Notes: generated by a model not told the origin, from the letters alone. 64,000 bases of DNA from Streptomyces griseoflavus (GCF_014649995.1 NZ_BMUC01000014.1:62001-126000), one strand, 5' to 3'; positions 16,761-25,417 are shown, counted from the stretch's first letter. Program-made: numbers and translations.

Positions 16761-17410
16761 GACATCGCCTTCCCTTTCCCATCCGAATCCGACCCCTTGC
16801 GCACTTCAAGTCTCGTGCCGGGAGCGGCCATGGCCCGGAACGCTTCGGGTGCGTCCGGGTCCTCCAGGATCTCGCGCAACAGGTCCAACTGTTCCACCCT
16901 GGCACCCGTACCCGTCTCGGAGCGCTTCCTCCCGCCCTCCACCGGCTCCCTGATCCCGCCCCTGAGGGATGCGGCCGGGTTGAGCTGGTAGAGGCCCCGC
17001 TGGAGCCTGCGCAGCGCGCCGTCGGCCTCCAGGACGCCGAAGGCACGGCTGATGTGAGGCCGGCTGTACCCGAGGGCCTCCGCAACGTTCTCGTGCTTGA
17101 CCTCGATCAGACCGCCTGGCTGCTGAGAGCCCATCAGGTGGAACAGCACGACGAGCACGAACCGGTCGGCGTCGTAGCGGACGGCGGCCCAGCGCATGAA
17201 TTCCAGGCTGTCCATGCAGAACGCCTCGCCGATGAACCCCGTGCTGGAACCGAGCGGGAAGACCTGAGCGGCATGGCCGGCGGGCAGCTCGATCGTGGGG
17301 CCGGAAGACCGGTTGTACGCGGTGGGCGGCGGCTTCGGGCGCCGCCGACGACCGGACGGAACGCCGGGCAGCTTCGGTACCGCGCTGCCGTCCAGGGGCC
17401 CTGAACTCAT
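16757..17410 (-). CDS. RepL-like winged-helix protein (first of pair)
   Basis: A 217-aa protein whose core reads LEFMRWAAVRYDADRFVLVVLFHLMGSQQPGG, then VKHENVAEALGYSRPHISRAFGVLEADGALRRL (helix-turn-helix about residues 115-150), then QRGLYQLNPAASL. This is the winged-helix plan of RepL-type plasmid initiators, in which a Gly-x-Tyr-x-Leu-Asn-Pro strand follows the recognition helix. I chose ATG 17410 because GAGGAG stands upstream and the N-terminal extension from farther starts is low-complexity. Directly upstream (17461-17670) is a cluster of inverted repeats that could be its operator or replication origin. Its stop overlaps the next winged-helix gene. The function is inferred. Confidence 0.72.
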   Translation of the reverse strand: MSSGPLDGSAVPKLPGVPSGRRRRPKPPPTAYNRSSGPTIELPAGHAAQVFPLGSSTGFIGEAFCMDSLEFMRWAAVRYDADRFVLVVLFHLMGSQQPGGLIEVKHENVAEALGYSRPHISRAFGVLEADGALRRLQRGLYQLNPAASLRGGIREPVEGGRKRSETGTGARVEQLDLLREILEDPDAPEAFRAMAAPGTRLEVRKGSDSDGKGKAMS

Positions 17411-17460
17411 GGGTCGCCGCTCCTCGATCGTCCTGGCGTCGGAACCATTGAGGCAGATCC

Positions 17461-17670
17461 GTGGCAGTAGTGCCACCGAAACGTGGCAGCAATGACACGA
17501 AAGTCGTCCAAACACCAGTCCGAATCCGGCTTCTGCCTGCGGATTCCATCCGAATCGCCCACTGACCCGCCGTGCGTCGTTTCGTGGCAGTAGTGCCACA
17601 AAACGACGCCGTTAGGTCAGGAACGGCTGACCTCCGTACGGAGATATGTCAGTCCAGGGCTGACATATCT
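17461..17670. repeat. Cluster of inverted repeats upstream of the RepL-like gene
   Basis: The 16-mer GTGGCAGTAGTGCCAC (perfect 6-4-6 palindrome) occurs at 17461-17476 and 17584-17599, with a degenerate copy GTGGCAGCAATGACAC at 17483-17498. AGGTCAG/CTGACCT pair at 17614-17633. AGATATGTCAG/CTGACATATCT form a perfect 11-bp palindrome at 17642-17670. Such iteron-like density next to a replication-type winged-helix gene suggests a plasmid origin or autoregulatory operators. Confidence 0.75.
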
Positions 17671-18149
17671 TTCCAAGCTTGGGTCTCTGACCTGCGGAAA
17701 CGCGCGGCTCTTCTCTCTAGAGCGTGCGCGCGCGTGATACCGGTTCTCCCCGCCGTGATCAAGCACCGCCACGCCGTGGAACCGGCCCTGTCAGCAGCAG
17801 TGCCAGAGGCCGCTCGCCGGACCCCGTCGTGGCGCGCGCGGCTTCGCGTGCGGCTCCGCGGCCCCGTGCAGGTCCTGGACAGCACCAGCGGCTCTGCGTC
17901 TCGGGCGGTACCGGCCGTGACGCTCAAAAAACGCGGAAGCGTGGCTGGGGCCGGTGGACGGTTCCGCCGCCTGGCCCCGGGGGGCCATTCGGCTCCGGTA
18001 CCTCCGCACGCCGAATGCCGTGGCTCCCCCGGCGGGGCTTCTGTTCTGTGGCTGAGCATTCCAGGCTGTTCCGACTGGAGGGCTACCAAGCGCTCAGCCG
18101 GGGGCCGGTGTGACACTCAACCGCGCCCGTGCCCGAAGCCATCAGCGGC
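17671..18149. other. Gene-poor stretch
   Basis: About 480 nt between the palindrome cluster and the abiE genes. Open frames exist on both strands but are Arg/Pro/Ala-rich, lack credible ribosome-binding sites and resemble no family I know. I call no gene here. Confidence 0.5.
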
Positions 18150-19070
18150 TCAGGACCACGTCCCTTGGTGCGGGTTCCACGTGCCGTGTGCTGTGCCGGT
18201 GAGCATGGGGTTGAGGAAGGCTTCGGCTGCCGTGGCCGCTTCGGCGAAAGTACTGCAGCCTTGCAGCCCGAGGACGATGGCCGCTTGCTTGGGGTATCCG
18301 TCGTGCCAGTCAGAGCCGGGGGCCTCGAATGCAACAGGGAGCAGTACCTGGGTTCCGAGGCTGCGCCGGCGCTCTGCTTCCCGCTGGAGAGCCTGGCAAG
18401 CGGCTCGGCCAGGCACTGTTTCCTGCTGACTGATCAGGAGGAGGTCGGCCAGGTCACGGTAGCGGTTGGATCCGTGTTCGCCGTTTCGGCCGTGGCGCTC
18501 ATACATCGCGCAGATCTTGTCTGCGATGTGGTCAATGACGGGGTAGAGGCGGACTTGTGGCCAGTCGACGGGCCATGCGATGTCGACGGCGGACTGCAGG
18601 GTGCGGATCTCGGGGGTGCCGGCCAGGGTGCGGCCGACAACGAGGTCGACCTTGATGGTGGCGACGTGAGTCTGTCCGAGGAAGACTGTGAAGTACTGGG
18701 CGCCGCCGCGGCCTTCATCGCTGTGTTCGAGGAACTTCCCGGGCACGTAGCGCAGGTAGTCGCCGAGGTCGAGGGAGGCCGCGGCGATGACGAGTTCCCT
18801 GGCCTCCTCCGCGGTGCGCTCGGGCTGAGCGCACTGCAGGTCGATGTCCTGGCTGAGGCGGGCAGCTCCGCGGTAGCGGACGAGGAGCGCCTGGCCGCCC
18901 TTGATGAGCCAGTCGTCGGGTTCCTTGGTGAACACCCGGGCGGCGAGACGGTTGAAGTAGAAGATCTTCATGAGGTCGGAGACGCTCATGCCGGTCTTCT
19001 TCGACATGGTCTTGGCGGCTTGGGTCAGGGCCGCTCGGAACGCCGGCGGACTCGCGTAGGTTTTCCCCAT
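18150..19070 (-). CDS. abiEii: AbiEii-type nucleotidyltransferase toxin
   Basis: A 306-aa nucleotidyltransferase of the AbiEii/AbiGii family, the toxin of a type IV toxin-antitoxin and phage-abortive-infection system. The polymerase-beta-like signature is DDWLIKGGQALLVRYRGAARLSQDIDLQ (about residues 52-79), with the metal-binding Asp pair in DID. A Lys-rich helix DHIADKICAMYERHG and RYRDLADLLLI follow, as expected. It lies 53 nt downstream of the abiEi-type gene in the same direction. The family is thought to disable tRNA or other nucleic acids by adding nucleotides; phage defence here is inferred from the family. Confidence 0.88.
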   Translation of the reverse strand: MGKTYASPPAFRAALTQAAKTMSKKTGMSVSDLMKIFYFNRLAARVFTKEPDDWLIKGGQALLVRYRGAARLSQDIDLQCAQPERTAEEARELVIAAASLDLGDYLRYVPGKFLEHSDEGRGGAQYFTVFLGQTHVATIKVDLVVGRTLAGTPEIRTLQSAVDIAWPVDWPQVRLYPVIDHIADKICAMYERHGRNGEHGSNRYRDLADLLLISQQETVPGRAACQALQREAERRRSLGTQVLLPVAFEAPGSDWHDGYPKQAAIVLGLQGCSTFAEAATAAEAFLNPMLTGTAHGTWNPHQGTWS

Positions 19071-19123
19071 GTGCGGCTTGCTTCCCCCGGCCTCGCGGAA
19101 CCCGATGTGCTGGGCGGTTGACT

Positions 19124-20218
19124 CTAGCGGGGGGTGGGCTTGTCGTTCGACTCGTCTGGATGTTCTTCGTCCGACTCGCAGTCGTTGTCCGGGGCAGCAT
19201 CGTTCCTGTTGCCGAATGGCGCGGCGTCCGGTTGCCGCAGGGCGCGGACCGCTCGAGCCGTGGCCGGACCGGACATGGCCAAGTGCCCCTGCAACGCCCG
19301 TTGGGTTTCAGGCGACAAAACCGACGTCATCTTCAAGGCTTGCACTGCCGGCAGGAGGCCGCTCATCGCGCCGGACTGCTGGAGCATGTCCTTGAGACGA
19401 GACGAAGGCATGGTGTTCCTGAGTGCTTCTTTGAATGCCGATGAATCCAGCAGCTCCTGCAATGCGCGCAACACGCTGCTGCCAAGGATGTCGGGCATGG
19501 CGGCGTCGAGCGCTGCGCCGATGGCAAGGCCTTCTTCGCCGGCGCGGGCCACCTCCTGGGCGTGCAAGGTCCGTCCCGCCTGGCCCACCAGGTGCTCGAC
19601 AAGCTCATAGCCCGTGGCCGCAGGGCGAAGGCCGTACTTGCGCGCGTATGGCTGGACGGCTTGTGCCAGCACGTTGATGTCGACAAGGTCACGGCGTTCC
19701 GCATCTGCGATCACCCCGCCGACGTGACCGCCGTCTGCCTTTGTCTGCAGGAGGTCGACGATGGTGCGCGCTGGGGTGGTCACCGGCAGGCCATCGACAA
19801 GGGTGATGTCTGCGGTGGGCAGGTCAGCGGTGCGCAGCCGGACGAAAGGCTCTGTGGTCGTGCGCCGGCGGGGCACACTGATCTCCACGTCGGGGGCAGG
19901 GATGTCGCCGAGGGAGTGCAGCTGACACGCGGAGGCATGAGAGACGACGCCCGAGTCCGGGCCACCGATGGGGCGCTCCCATGCGGGCACGGTGGGCTGC
20001 AGACGCAGCCAGGCCACCTTGATCTCCAGGTGACGAGGCAGCCCGGCGGCCGGCACGGCATAGACGCCTCGGCCGACGTTCTCCAGCAGGCCGGCCTCCG
20101 TCAGGCGCTTGAGCTGTACGGCACTCAAGCCGTGCGCTTTGGCCTGCGCGGCGGTCACCAAGCCCCACTGATCGGCTGCCACACCGGACAGAATCGCCAG
20201 CTGCTCAGCACGCTCCAT
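19124..20218 (-). CDS. abiEi: AbiEi-type antitoxin/transcriptional repressor
   Basis: A 364-aa AbiEi-family antitoxin. The N-terminal winged helix is LVTAAQAKAHGLSAVQLKRLTEAGLLENVGRGVYAVPAAG (about residues 20-60), followed by the family's nuclease-fold-like domain (VSHASACQLHSLGDIP, then ISVPRRR and LVDGLPVTTPARTIVDLL). The last ~100 residues are an unusual extension, partly coiled and ending in an acidic tail, longer than in typical AbiEi. It is first in the operon with the toxin. A perfect 12-bp palindrome lies 22 nt upstream of its start, consistent with autorepression. Confidence 0.88.
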   Translation of the reverse strand: MERAEQLAILSGVAADQWGLVTAAQAKAHGLSAVQLKRLTEAGLLENVGRGVYAVPAAGLPRHLEIKVAWLRLQPTVPAWERPIGGPDSGVVSHASACQLHSLGDIPAPDVEISVPRRRTTTEPFVRLRTADLPTADITLVDGLPVTTPARTIVDLLQTKADGGHVGGVIADAERRDLVDINVLAQAVQPYARKYGLRPAATGYELVEHLVGQAGRTLHAQEVARAGEEGLAIGAALDAAMPDILGSSVLRALQELLDSSAFKEALRNTMPSSRLKDMLQQSGAMSGLLPAVQALKMTSVLSPETQRALQGHLAMSGPATARAVRALRQPDAAPFGNRNDAAPDNDCESDEEHPDESNDKPTPR

Positions 20219-20240
20219 ACAGAGAAGATTACATAGTCTT

Positions 20241-20277
20241 GCAGAGTTTGTTGCATCTTAGAGGTAACAAACTCTGC
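20241..20277. promoter_or_regulatory. Operator-like palindrome upstream of abiE
   Basis: GCAGAGTTTGTT at 20241-20252 and AACAAACTCTGC at 20266-20277 are a perfect 12-bp inverted repeat with a 13-nt AT-rich spacer, just upstream of the abiEi start. AbiEi proteins are known to bind inverted repeats in their own promoters. Confidence 0.8.
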
Positions 20278-20394
20278 ATCTCTTCGAGGTTGACGTAACT
20301 TTCTCTGCCGACACACGCACGTCATCGACACCCGCGCCAGCTTCGGCTTCACCCGGCCCCCGGCAGAGCAGCGGTGCCTCCGAAGACGGCGCGG

Positions 20395-21918
20395 TCAGAG
20401 AAGCGGGCAGCTGAGGGGCAGGACGCGTTCGGTCAGGTGGCCGGTGAGGTGGGTGTCGGTGAGGGTGGGGTCGGTGAGCCAGTCCGCCGCGGTCAGGTGG
20501 TCGGTGAGGGGTTGGAGTTCGGCGGGGCCGACCGGGACACGGGTGGTGAGGGTGTCCAGCGTGATGCCCTGGCTGTCGGGGCCGAGGCGGCCCGTGGCGT
20601 CGGTGTGGGCGGCCAGGGTCAGGGCGAGCAGCCGGGTGGCGGCGGACGCCCTGGTCTTGCGGAGCTTCTTGTCGGTGACGACCCGCTGGGCCCAGCCGGA
20701 GAGCTTGGGCCGCGTCTTCCGGCCGAACGTGAACGGGCCGGTCCCGTCCTCGGGGGGCACCAGGGAGGGGACGGTGATCGGGGTGGGGTTCTCCGGCCGG
20801 GAGGCGAGCAGGTCGCCGGCGGTGCCGGGGAGGGACAGCCACCCGCAGCCGGTCAGCTCCTCGACCAGGCCTCCCGGATCGGTCAGGCCCAGCCCGTTGA
20901 GGTCCTGGCCGACGAGGTTTCCGGTGCCGGTGTGCGCGGTGCGCAGGGTCAGCATCAGTACCAGCAGCCGGGCGTCCGGTCCGGGCAGCGGGGTGTGGCC
21001 GGCGACGTGCGTGAGGACGGACCGTACGTGCTCCCACTGCGTCGGTACGGTCAGCAGCCGTGTCACGGCCGGCCCGTCGCCGTGCGTGTGGTCGCCGGTG
21101 CGCTGCCGGTGCTGGAAGCGGATGGTGGCGGCGGCCTGCCCGGCGCGCCCGGCCTCCTCGCGCAGGGTGTCGTCGCCGGTGACGGCGGCCCAGGTGGTGA
21201 AGGCGCGGGCCTTGCGTTCCTGGAGGTCGGCGAGGAGCGCCAGGTCGGGCTGCTCGCGCCGCTGGTAGGCGCGGAAGAGGTCGCCGAGTTCGGTGAGTTC
21301 GTCCCGCAGGGTGTCGGGCAGCAGGTCGTGCGGGACGATCCGCTGGGCGATCTTCCCCTGCCGGGGGCGGCGCCTCGCGGGTACGGAGCGGGGAGTCGGG
21401 GCCGGAGCCGCCGTCCCGGCGGGGGCCCGGTGGTCGGAGAACTGGGGCACCCCCACACCCGCGTGGGCCGGGCGTTCGGCGGTGCGTGGGGCGGGCGTCC
21501 GGGAGCTGCCCACGGTCCTCGCCCCGGGGGTGGCGGCCGCGCACCGCGAGCAGCACTCCATCGCCTGCCACCAGCGTCCCTCCCGGTCGGTGACGACGGC
21601 GAGGACGACCGGGCCGCCGCACCGCCAGGGCTCGGTACGCGCGGGGCGGCCGGGGCCGGGCAGATGGGTGCGGCAGCCCTCGGTCCGGCACGCGCAGTAC
21701 GCCCCGTCCCTGGGGGCGGCGGCGCGCAGGTGGGCCCCGAAGTGGGCGACCGCGGCCGCGCGGCCGGCGGCCGCGGTGGGCAGGCGCTGCTCCGCACAGG
21801 CGGGGCGGCTGCACGTGACGCGCACCGCCGTACTGCCCCGGCCGACGGCGTCCAGACGCACCGTCCACCAGCGCCCCGGCACCCGCTCGTCCCGTTCCTC
21901 CACCGCGGTCTCGGTCAT
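20395..21918 (-). CDS. Hypothetical protein, Cys-rich N terminus with helical C-terminal region
   Basis: A 507-aa protein I cannot place in a family. The N-terminal ~120 residues contain paired cysteines and histidines (RVTCSRPACAEQ, YCACRTEGCRTH, WRCGG, MECCSRCAAA), which look like two or three zinc-binding knuckles. After a Pro/Arg-rich linker, residues ~180-500 are largely helical, with QWEHVRSVLTHVAG and FGRKTRPKLSGWAQRVVTDKKLRKTRAS. The start ATG 21918 follows GGGGGAGGGAA. It stands alone between the abiE and ComF/DprA pairs. It could be a DNA-binding protein of an integrative element; no transposase, recombinase or helicase motif is visible. Confidence 0.65.
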   Translation of the reverse strand: MTETAVEERDERVPGRWWTVRLDAVGRGSTAVRVTCSRPACAEQRLPTAAAGRAAAVAHFGAHLRAAAPRDGAYCACRTEGCRTHLPGPGRPARTEPWRCGGPVVLAVVTDREGRWWQAMECCSRCAAATPGARTVGSSRTPAPRTAERPAHAGVGVPQFSDHRAPAGTAAPAPTPRSVPARRRPRQGKIAQRIVPHDLLPDTLRDELTELGDLFRAYQRREQPDLALLADLQERKARAFTTWAAVTGDDTLREEAGRAGQAAATIRFQHRQRTGDHTHGDGPAVTRLLTVPTQWEHVRSVLTHVAGHTPLPGPDARLLVLMLTLRTAHTGTGNLVGQDLNGLGLTDPGGLVEELTGCGWLSLPGTAGDLLASRPENPTPITVPSLVPPEDGTGPFTFGRKTRPKLSGWAQRVVTDKKLRKTRASAATRLLALTLAAHTDATGRLGPDSQGITLDTLTTRVPVGPAELQPLTDHLTAADWLTDPTLTDTHLTGHLTERVLPLSCPLL

Positions 21919-22297
21919 CCCGCGTTCCCTCCCCCTGCGTCGTCCGGTGCCCGCCGCCCGCCCTTCCACAGCCTGCGCGGTGCACGGCGAGCCGGGCGGA
22001 GCGGCGTCACCCGGTCAACGCCTCGGGGCGGAGGTGGTTTCTCTCAGGGATGTGGCAGTTCGGGTCGGTGCAGCCGCCGGCCGGTGCGAGTGCCCGAGCC
22101 GGGGACGCGTGTCCAGCCACTCCGGGCAACAAGCCGAACCGTCCGACGGCCCTCGTGAACGTCCTGCGTCCACGAACCGCGGGCAGGACTGGAACTCCCT
22201 TGTCAGAGCGTGCGCCGGCCCGCACAGGGAGCGTTTCCCACGTCGGCCGGCCGGTTCTCCCGCCGCCCAGGTCGGTGACCGCGCCAGGGAGGACGCC
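21919..22297. other. Intergenic region without a supported gene
   Basis: 379 nt between two leftward genes. A 72-codon leftward frame (22007-22225) ends in a Cys/His-containing segment (CTDPNCHIPERN) but has no clear start signal; I do not call it. The promoter of the Cys-rich gene should lie at the left end. Confidence 0.45.
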
Positions 22298-23047
22298 TCA
22301 CCCGTGATCCCAGTTCCGAAGGGCGCAGATGTCCCAGGAGAAGCGACGCAGCCGGGCCTGCTCGACGTGGCCGGCCGTGTCCCCGTAGTCGGTGTTGAGA
22401 TGGCGGCCGAGGACGACGACAGCCACGCTGCGGGCACCTGCGGCCTTCAGGGCGGCGGCCGCGGACTGGGCGTGGTTGCCGGTGGTCCAGGTGTCGTCGA
22501 CGAGCAGGACGTCGTCGCCCCAGAGCGCCGACGACGTGTAACGCGACGGAGACACCGTGCGCCCGAGTGCGGCCGCGTCCGGAATCGGCGCGAGCAGGTC
22601 CCGGTAGCGGTCCCTGGTCGCGCCCACCATGTGGGCGGCCATGGTGCGCAGTGGATGGTCCGCCCGGCCACTGGTGCTGGGCACCGTGGTGACGATGCCG
22701 AACCCCGGGACGGCACACCTGTCCGCGATGCAGCCCTCGTGCGCGGCGAGAAAACGCCACAGCACCGCTGCCAGTCCCATGCGGAAGTACTGCTGCTGAG
22801 GACCTGCGGCGTTCTTGTACCGCCAGAGCTCGTTGGCGTACTGCTCCCGCTTGAGGGCCAGGCTGACCGGAACCACGGTGTCGGCGACGCCCGCCCCGAG
22901 GATTCCGCTTGCCTCGTGGCACGGCCAGCACGTCGGATACCCCGTCTTGGCGGGACCACGGCAGACCTGGCACACGCCGGGTCCCGGCAGCAGCGGGTGG
23001 ACGAGGAAGTTGGCGTAGCGGGCGGACAGCCCGACAACGGTGGTCAT
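22298..23047 (-). CDS. ComF-like phosphoribosyltransferase
   Basis: A 249-aa protein with an N-terminal Cys4 zinc-finger-like motif (CQVC...CWPC, about residues 27-42) and a type I phosphoribosyltransferase PRPP loop DDVLLVDDTWTTG (about residues 180-192). This is the architecture of ComF/amidophosphoribosyltransferase-like proteins linked to DNA uptake and processing. Its start lies 14 nt after the stop of the DprA-like gene, so the pair is one operon. Standalone DprA-ComF pairs recur in actinobacteria on accessory DNA; a role in conflict with foreign DNA is a guess. Catalytic PRPP chemistry is plausible because the acidic pair and TTG are intact. Confidence 0.8.
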   Translation of the reverse strand: MTTVVGLSARYANFLVHPLLPGPGVCQVCRGPAKTGYPTCWPCHEASGILGAGVADTVVPVSLALKREQYANELWRYKNAAGPQQQYFRMGLAAVLWRFLAAHEGCIADRCAVPGFGIVTTVPSTSGRADHPLRTMAAHMVGATRDRYRDLLAPIPDAAALGRTVSPSRYTSSALWGDDVLLVDDTWTTGNHAQSAAAALKAAGARSVAVVVLGRHLNTDYGDTAGHVEQARLRRFSWDICALRNWDHG

Positions 23048-23061
23048 CCGGGGGCTGCCCG

Positions 23062-23946
23062 CTACGCCCAGGTCAGCTCGCCCGTGGCGGGGACGAGGGA
23101 GTCGAGCTGCCGGAAGACGTCCTCGGGACCGTCGATGACGGTGGTGTTGGGCCGGGTCGCGTACGCGCGGGCCCACTCGTGCGTCATCAGGGACCGCATG
23201 AGGAAGACCCGGCGGCCGTGCTCCAGGGCGAGGCGGGCCTGCATCCGTGCGCCACTGCGGTAGGCCGCCTCGATGACGACAGTGGCCAGGCTGTAGCCGC
23301 TCATCACCGCGTTGCGCATGGGGAAGGATGTCTTCGACGGCGGCGCGTCCGGCCAGAACTGTGAGATCACCAGTCCTCGCTCGGCGATCTCCTGCTGCAA
23401 CCGGGCGTTCTGTGCCGGGTAGGTACGGCGCAGACCGGTGCCGACGACCGCAACCGTACGGCCGCCGACAGCGAGCGCGGCGCCGTGCGCGGCCGTGTCG
23501 ACCCCGGCCGCCAGTCCGGAGACCACCGTGACGCCACGCTCGGCGAGCCCGCCCGCGACGGCGCGGGCGTGAGCGACACCTTCCGGCGTGGGAGTGCGGG
23601 TGCCGACGACAGCGACCCTCGCATCGTCCTCGACCGGCGTGCCACGCAGGAACAGGAACGGCGGGCGCTGGTGGACCAACCGCAGATAGAACGGGTAGTC
23701 CTCGTCCAGGATCGTCACCAGGCGCATCCCCTCGCGCTCCCACGCGGCGATCTCGCCGGCGACGGCCTCCAGGTCCACCGCGGGTCCGGTGTCGAAGAGC
23801 GCTCCTTGCCCCGAGGCGTCGAGCGCGCTGTCCAGGACCTCCCGGGCACTGCCCACCGACTCGATCTGATCGGTGAGATCCGGCCAGGAGCGATCCCCGC
23901 GCCGCATCAAGGCGACAAGCGCGGCACGCTCCAGGTCATGGTCCAT
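23062..23946 (-). CDS. DprA/Smf-like DNA-processing protein
   Basis: A 294-aa Rossmann-like protein of the DprA/Smf (SLOG) family. VAVVGTRTPTPEGVAHA and VVSGLAAGVDTAAHGAAL are the family hallmarks (about residues 110-155), followed by VAVVGTGLRRTYPAQN and ISQFWPDAPPSKTSFPMRNAVMSGYS. Canonical DprA loads RecA on incoming single strands; the SLOG fold can also bind nucleotide ligands. The N-terminal ~60 residues form a SAM-like helical segment. It leads an operon with the ComF-like gene. The housekeeping dprA of streptomycetes lies elsewhere in the genome, so this is probably an extra copy carried by the island. Confidence 0.85.
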   Translation of the reverse strand: MDHDLERAALVALMRRGDRSWPDLTDQIESVGSAREVLDSALDASGQGALFDTGPAVDLEAVAGEIAAWEREGMRLVTILDEDYPFYLRLVHQRPPFLFLRGTPVEDDARVAVVGTRTPTPEGVAHARAVAGGLAERGVTVVSGLAAGVDTAAHGAALAVGGRTVAVVGTGLRRTYPAQNARLQQEIAERGLVISQFWPDAPPSKTSFPMRNAVMSGYSLATVVIEAAYRSGARMQARLALEHGRRVFLMRSLMTHEWARAYATRPNTTVIDGPEDVFRQLDSLVPATGELTWA

Positions 23947-24110
23947 GCCAGAAGTATAGGAAGCCGACTTCGTCCGGGCGGTCGAAGGGCAGGGAGGAGG
24001 GTTTTCGCCGACCGTCCGACCGCACTCCGGCAGATCGCGGACTGGAACCGGACCGGCCGGATACGAGGCGCCGGACCGGGCGGACGCCCCGTACGCGCGG
24101 ACACGACGAC

Positions 24111-24143
24111 GGGGGCCGTCCCGCGCGTGGCGGGACGGCCCCC
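24111..24143. terminator. Terminator hairpin at the end of the central operon
   Basis: Perfect 14-bp inverted repeat with arms 24111-24124 and 24130-24143 around GCGTG, 26 nt past the stop of the leftward P450. It ends the long 41.3-24.2 kb gene series and separates it from the DprA-like gene. Confidence 0.8.
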
Positions 24144-24169
24144 GGGCGGGACGGCGGCGTCAGGAGAGG

Positions 24170-25417
24170 TCAGGAGGCGGTGGTGGCCAGGGCCGGGACC
24201 GTCAGGCGGACCGGCAGGCTGCGGTGGCCGTTCATGATGAACGTCGGCAGCGGCTGGAGCTCCTCCCGGGGCACGGCCAGCGACAGGTCCGGGAAGCGTG
24301 CGAAGAGGCGGGACAGTCCGGTGCGGGCCACCAGGCGGGCCACGCCCACGCCGAGGCAGTAGTGGGGGCCGAACCCGAAGGACAGGTGCTCCTTGTCGGC
24401 GCGGGTGAGGTCGAAGGCGTCCGGGGCGTCCGGGTGCAGCCGCGGGTCGCGGCCCACGGCGCTGTAGTTGACCAGGATCGGGTCGCCCTTGGGGATGGTG
24501 ACGCCGTCGAGTTCGATCTCCTCGGCGGCGTAGCGCAGCGGCAGGTGGGCCAGCGGCGACTCCACGCGCAGCGTCTCGTCGATGACGTCGTCCCAGGTGG
24601 CCTGTCCGGAGCGGACCAGTTCGAGCTGCGCGGGGTCGGACAGCAGCGCGGTGATGGCGTTGTCGAAGAAGTTGATGGTGGTCTCGGAGCCGGCGCCCAG
24701 GATGGCGAAGATCGTGTCGGTCAGCTCGTCCTCGGACAGCCGTGAGCCGTCCTCGTCGCGGGCGGCCACCAGGTCGCTGGTGATGTCCTCGCCGGGCTCG
24801 CGCCGCTTGTCGGCGATCAGGTCCGCCATCGCGCCGCGCCAGCCGGCGAGCACGGCCTGGGCCTGGTCGGGGGTGATGGTGGTGTCCACCATGGCGTCGA
24901 TGACCTTGGCGGTCTTGGCGCGGGCCTCCTCCGGCATGCCGATCAGGTCGGCGACCAGACGCGCCGGCAGCGGGTAGGCGAACCGCTCGCGCAGGTCCAC
25001 CACCTCGCCGGGCCCTGCCTGCGCCAGCGCGTCCAGGAGCTGGTCGGTGAGCTCCTCCACGCGCGGACGGAACGCCTCGGTGCGCCGCGGGCTGAACGCC
25101 TTGCCGGTCAGCTTGCGCAGCCGGACGTGGTCCTTGCCGTAGGCGGTGACCATGTTGTCCATGGCCACCCAGCTGATCAGCTCCCAGTCGGGCCGTATCT
25201 CACCGCTGCGGAAGGCCGGCCAGTGGTTGCGGGCGCTCTTGGTGACCCGCGGGTCGCCGAGCACCTTCTTGATGACGTCGTGGCCGTTCAGCGACCAGGC
25301 GAGGACGCCGCCGGGCAGTTCCACCTGCACCGCGGGGCCCTGGGCCCGCAGGACGGCGGCTTCGCCGTGGAGGTCCCGCCCGGTGGTGTCGAGGGCGAAG
25401 GGGCAGCCTTGCTCCAT
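24170..25417 (-). CDS. Cytochrome P450 (copy 1)
   Basis: A 415-aa soluble bacterial P450. The I-helix oxygen motif is LGAGSETTINF (about residue 240), the ExxR is in DETLRVESP, and the heme loop is FGFGPHYCLGVGVAR with Cys about 354. Length and form are those of CYP105/107-type hydroxylases. The start is ATG 25417 (MEQGCPF). It is the last gene of the leftward central series, 35 nt behind the acyl-CoA-dehydrogenase-like gene. Likely roles are hydroxylation or C-C/C-N coupling of a carrier-bound or free amino acid or aryl intermediate. It is not closely alike to the second P450 at 43.5-44.8 kb, which belongs to the core operon. Confidence 0.9.
   Translation of the reverse strand: MEQGCPFALDTTGRDLHGEAAVLRAQGPAVQVELPGGVLAWSLNGHDVIKKVLGDPRVTKSARNHWPAFRSGEIRPDWELISWVAMDNMVTAYGKDHVRLRKLTGKAFSPRRTEAFRPRVEELTDQLLDALAQAGPGEVVDLRERFAYPLPARLVADLIGMPEEARAKTAKVIDAMVDTTITPDQAQAVLAGWRGAMADLIADKRREPGEDITSDLVAARDEDGSRLSEDELTDTIFAILGAGSETTINFFDNAITALLSDPAQLELVRSGQATWDDVIDETLRVESPLAHLPLRYAAEEIELDGVTIPKGDPILVNYSAVGRDPRLHPDAPDAFDLTRADKEHLSFGFGPHYCLGVGVARLVARTGLSRLFARFPDLSLAVPREELQPLPTFIMNGHRSLPVRLTVPALATTAS

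Noticed and set aside
17649-18116. 155-codon leftward open frame
   Set aside because: Arg/Pro-rich, overlaps the palindrome cluster, no ribosome-binding site or homology signal.
18083-18429. Plus-strand open frames opposite abiEii
   Set aside because: Shadows of the abiEii coding strand.
22007-22225. 72-codon leftward open frame with CTDPNCHIPERN
   Set aside because: No convincing start signal or family resemblance.
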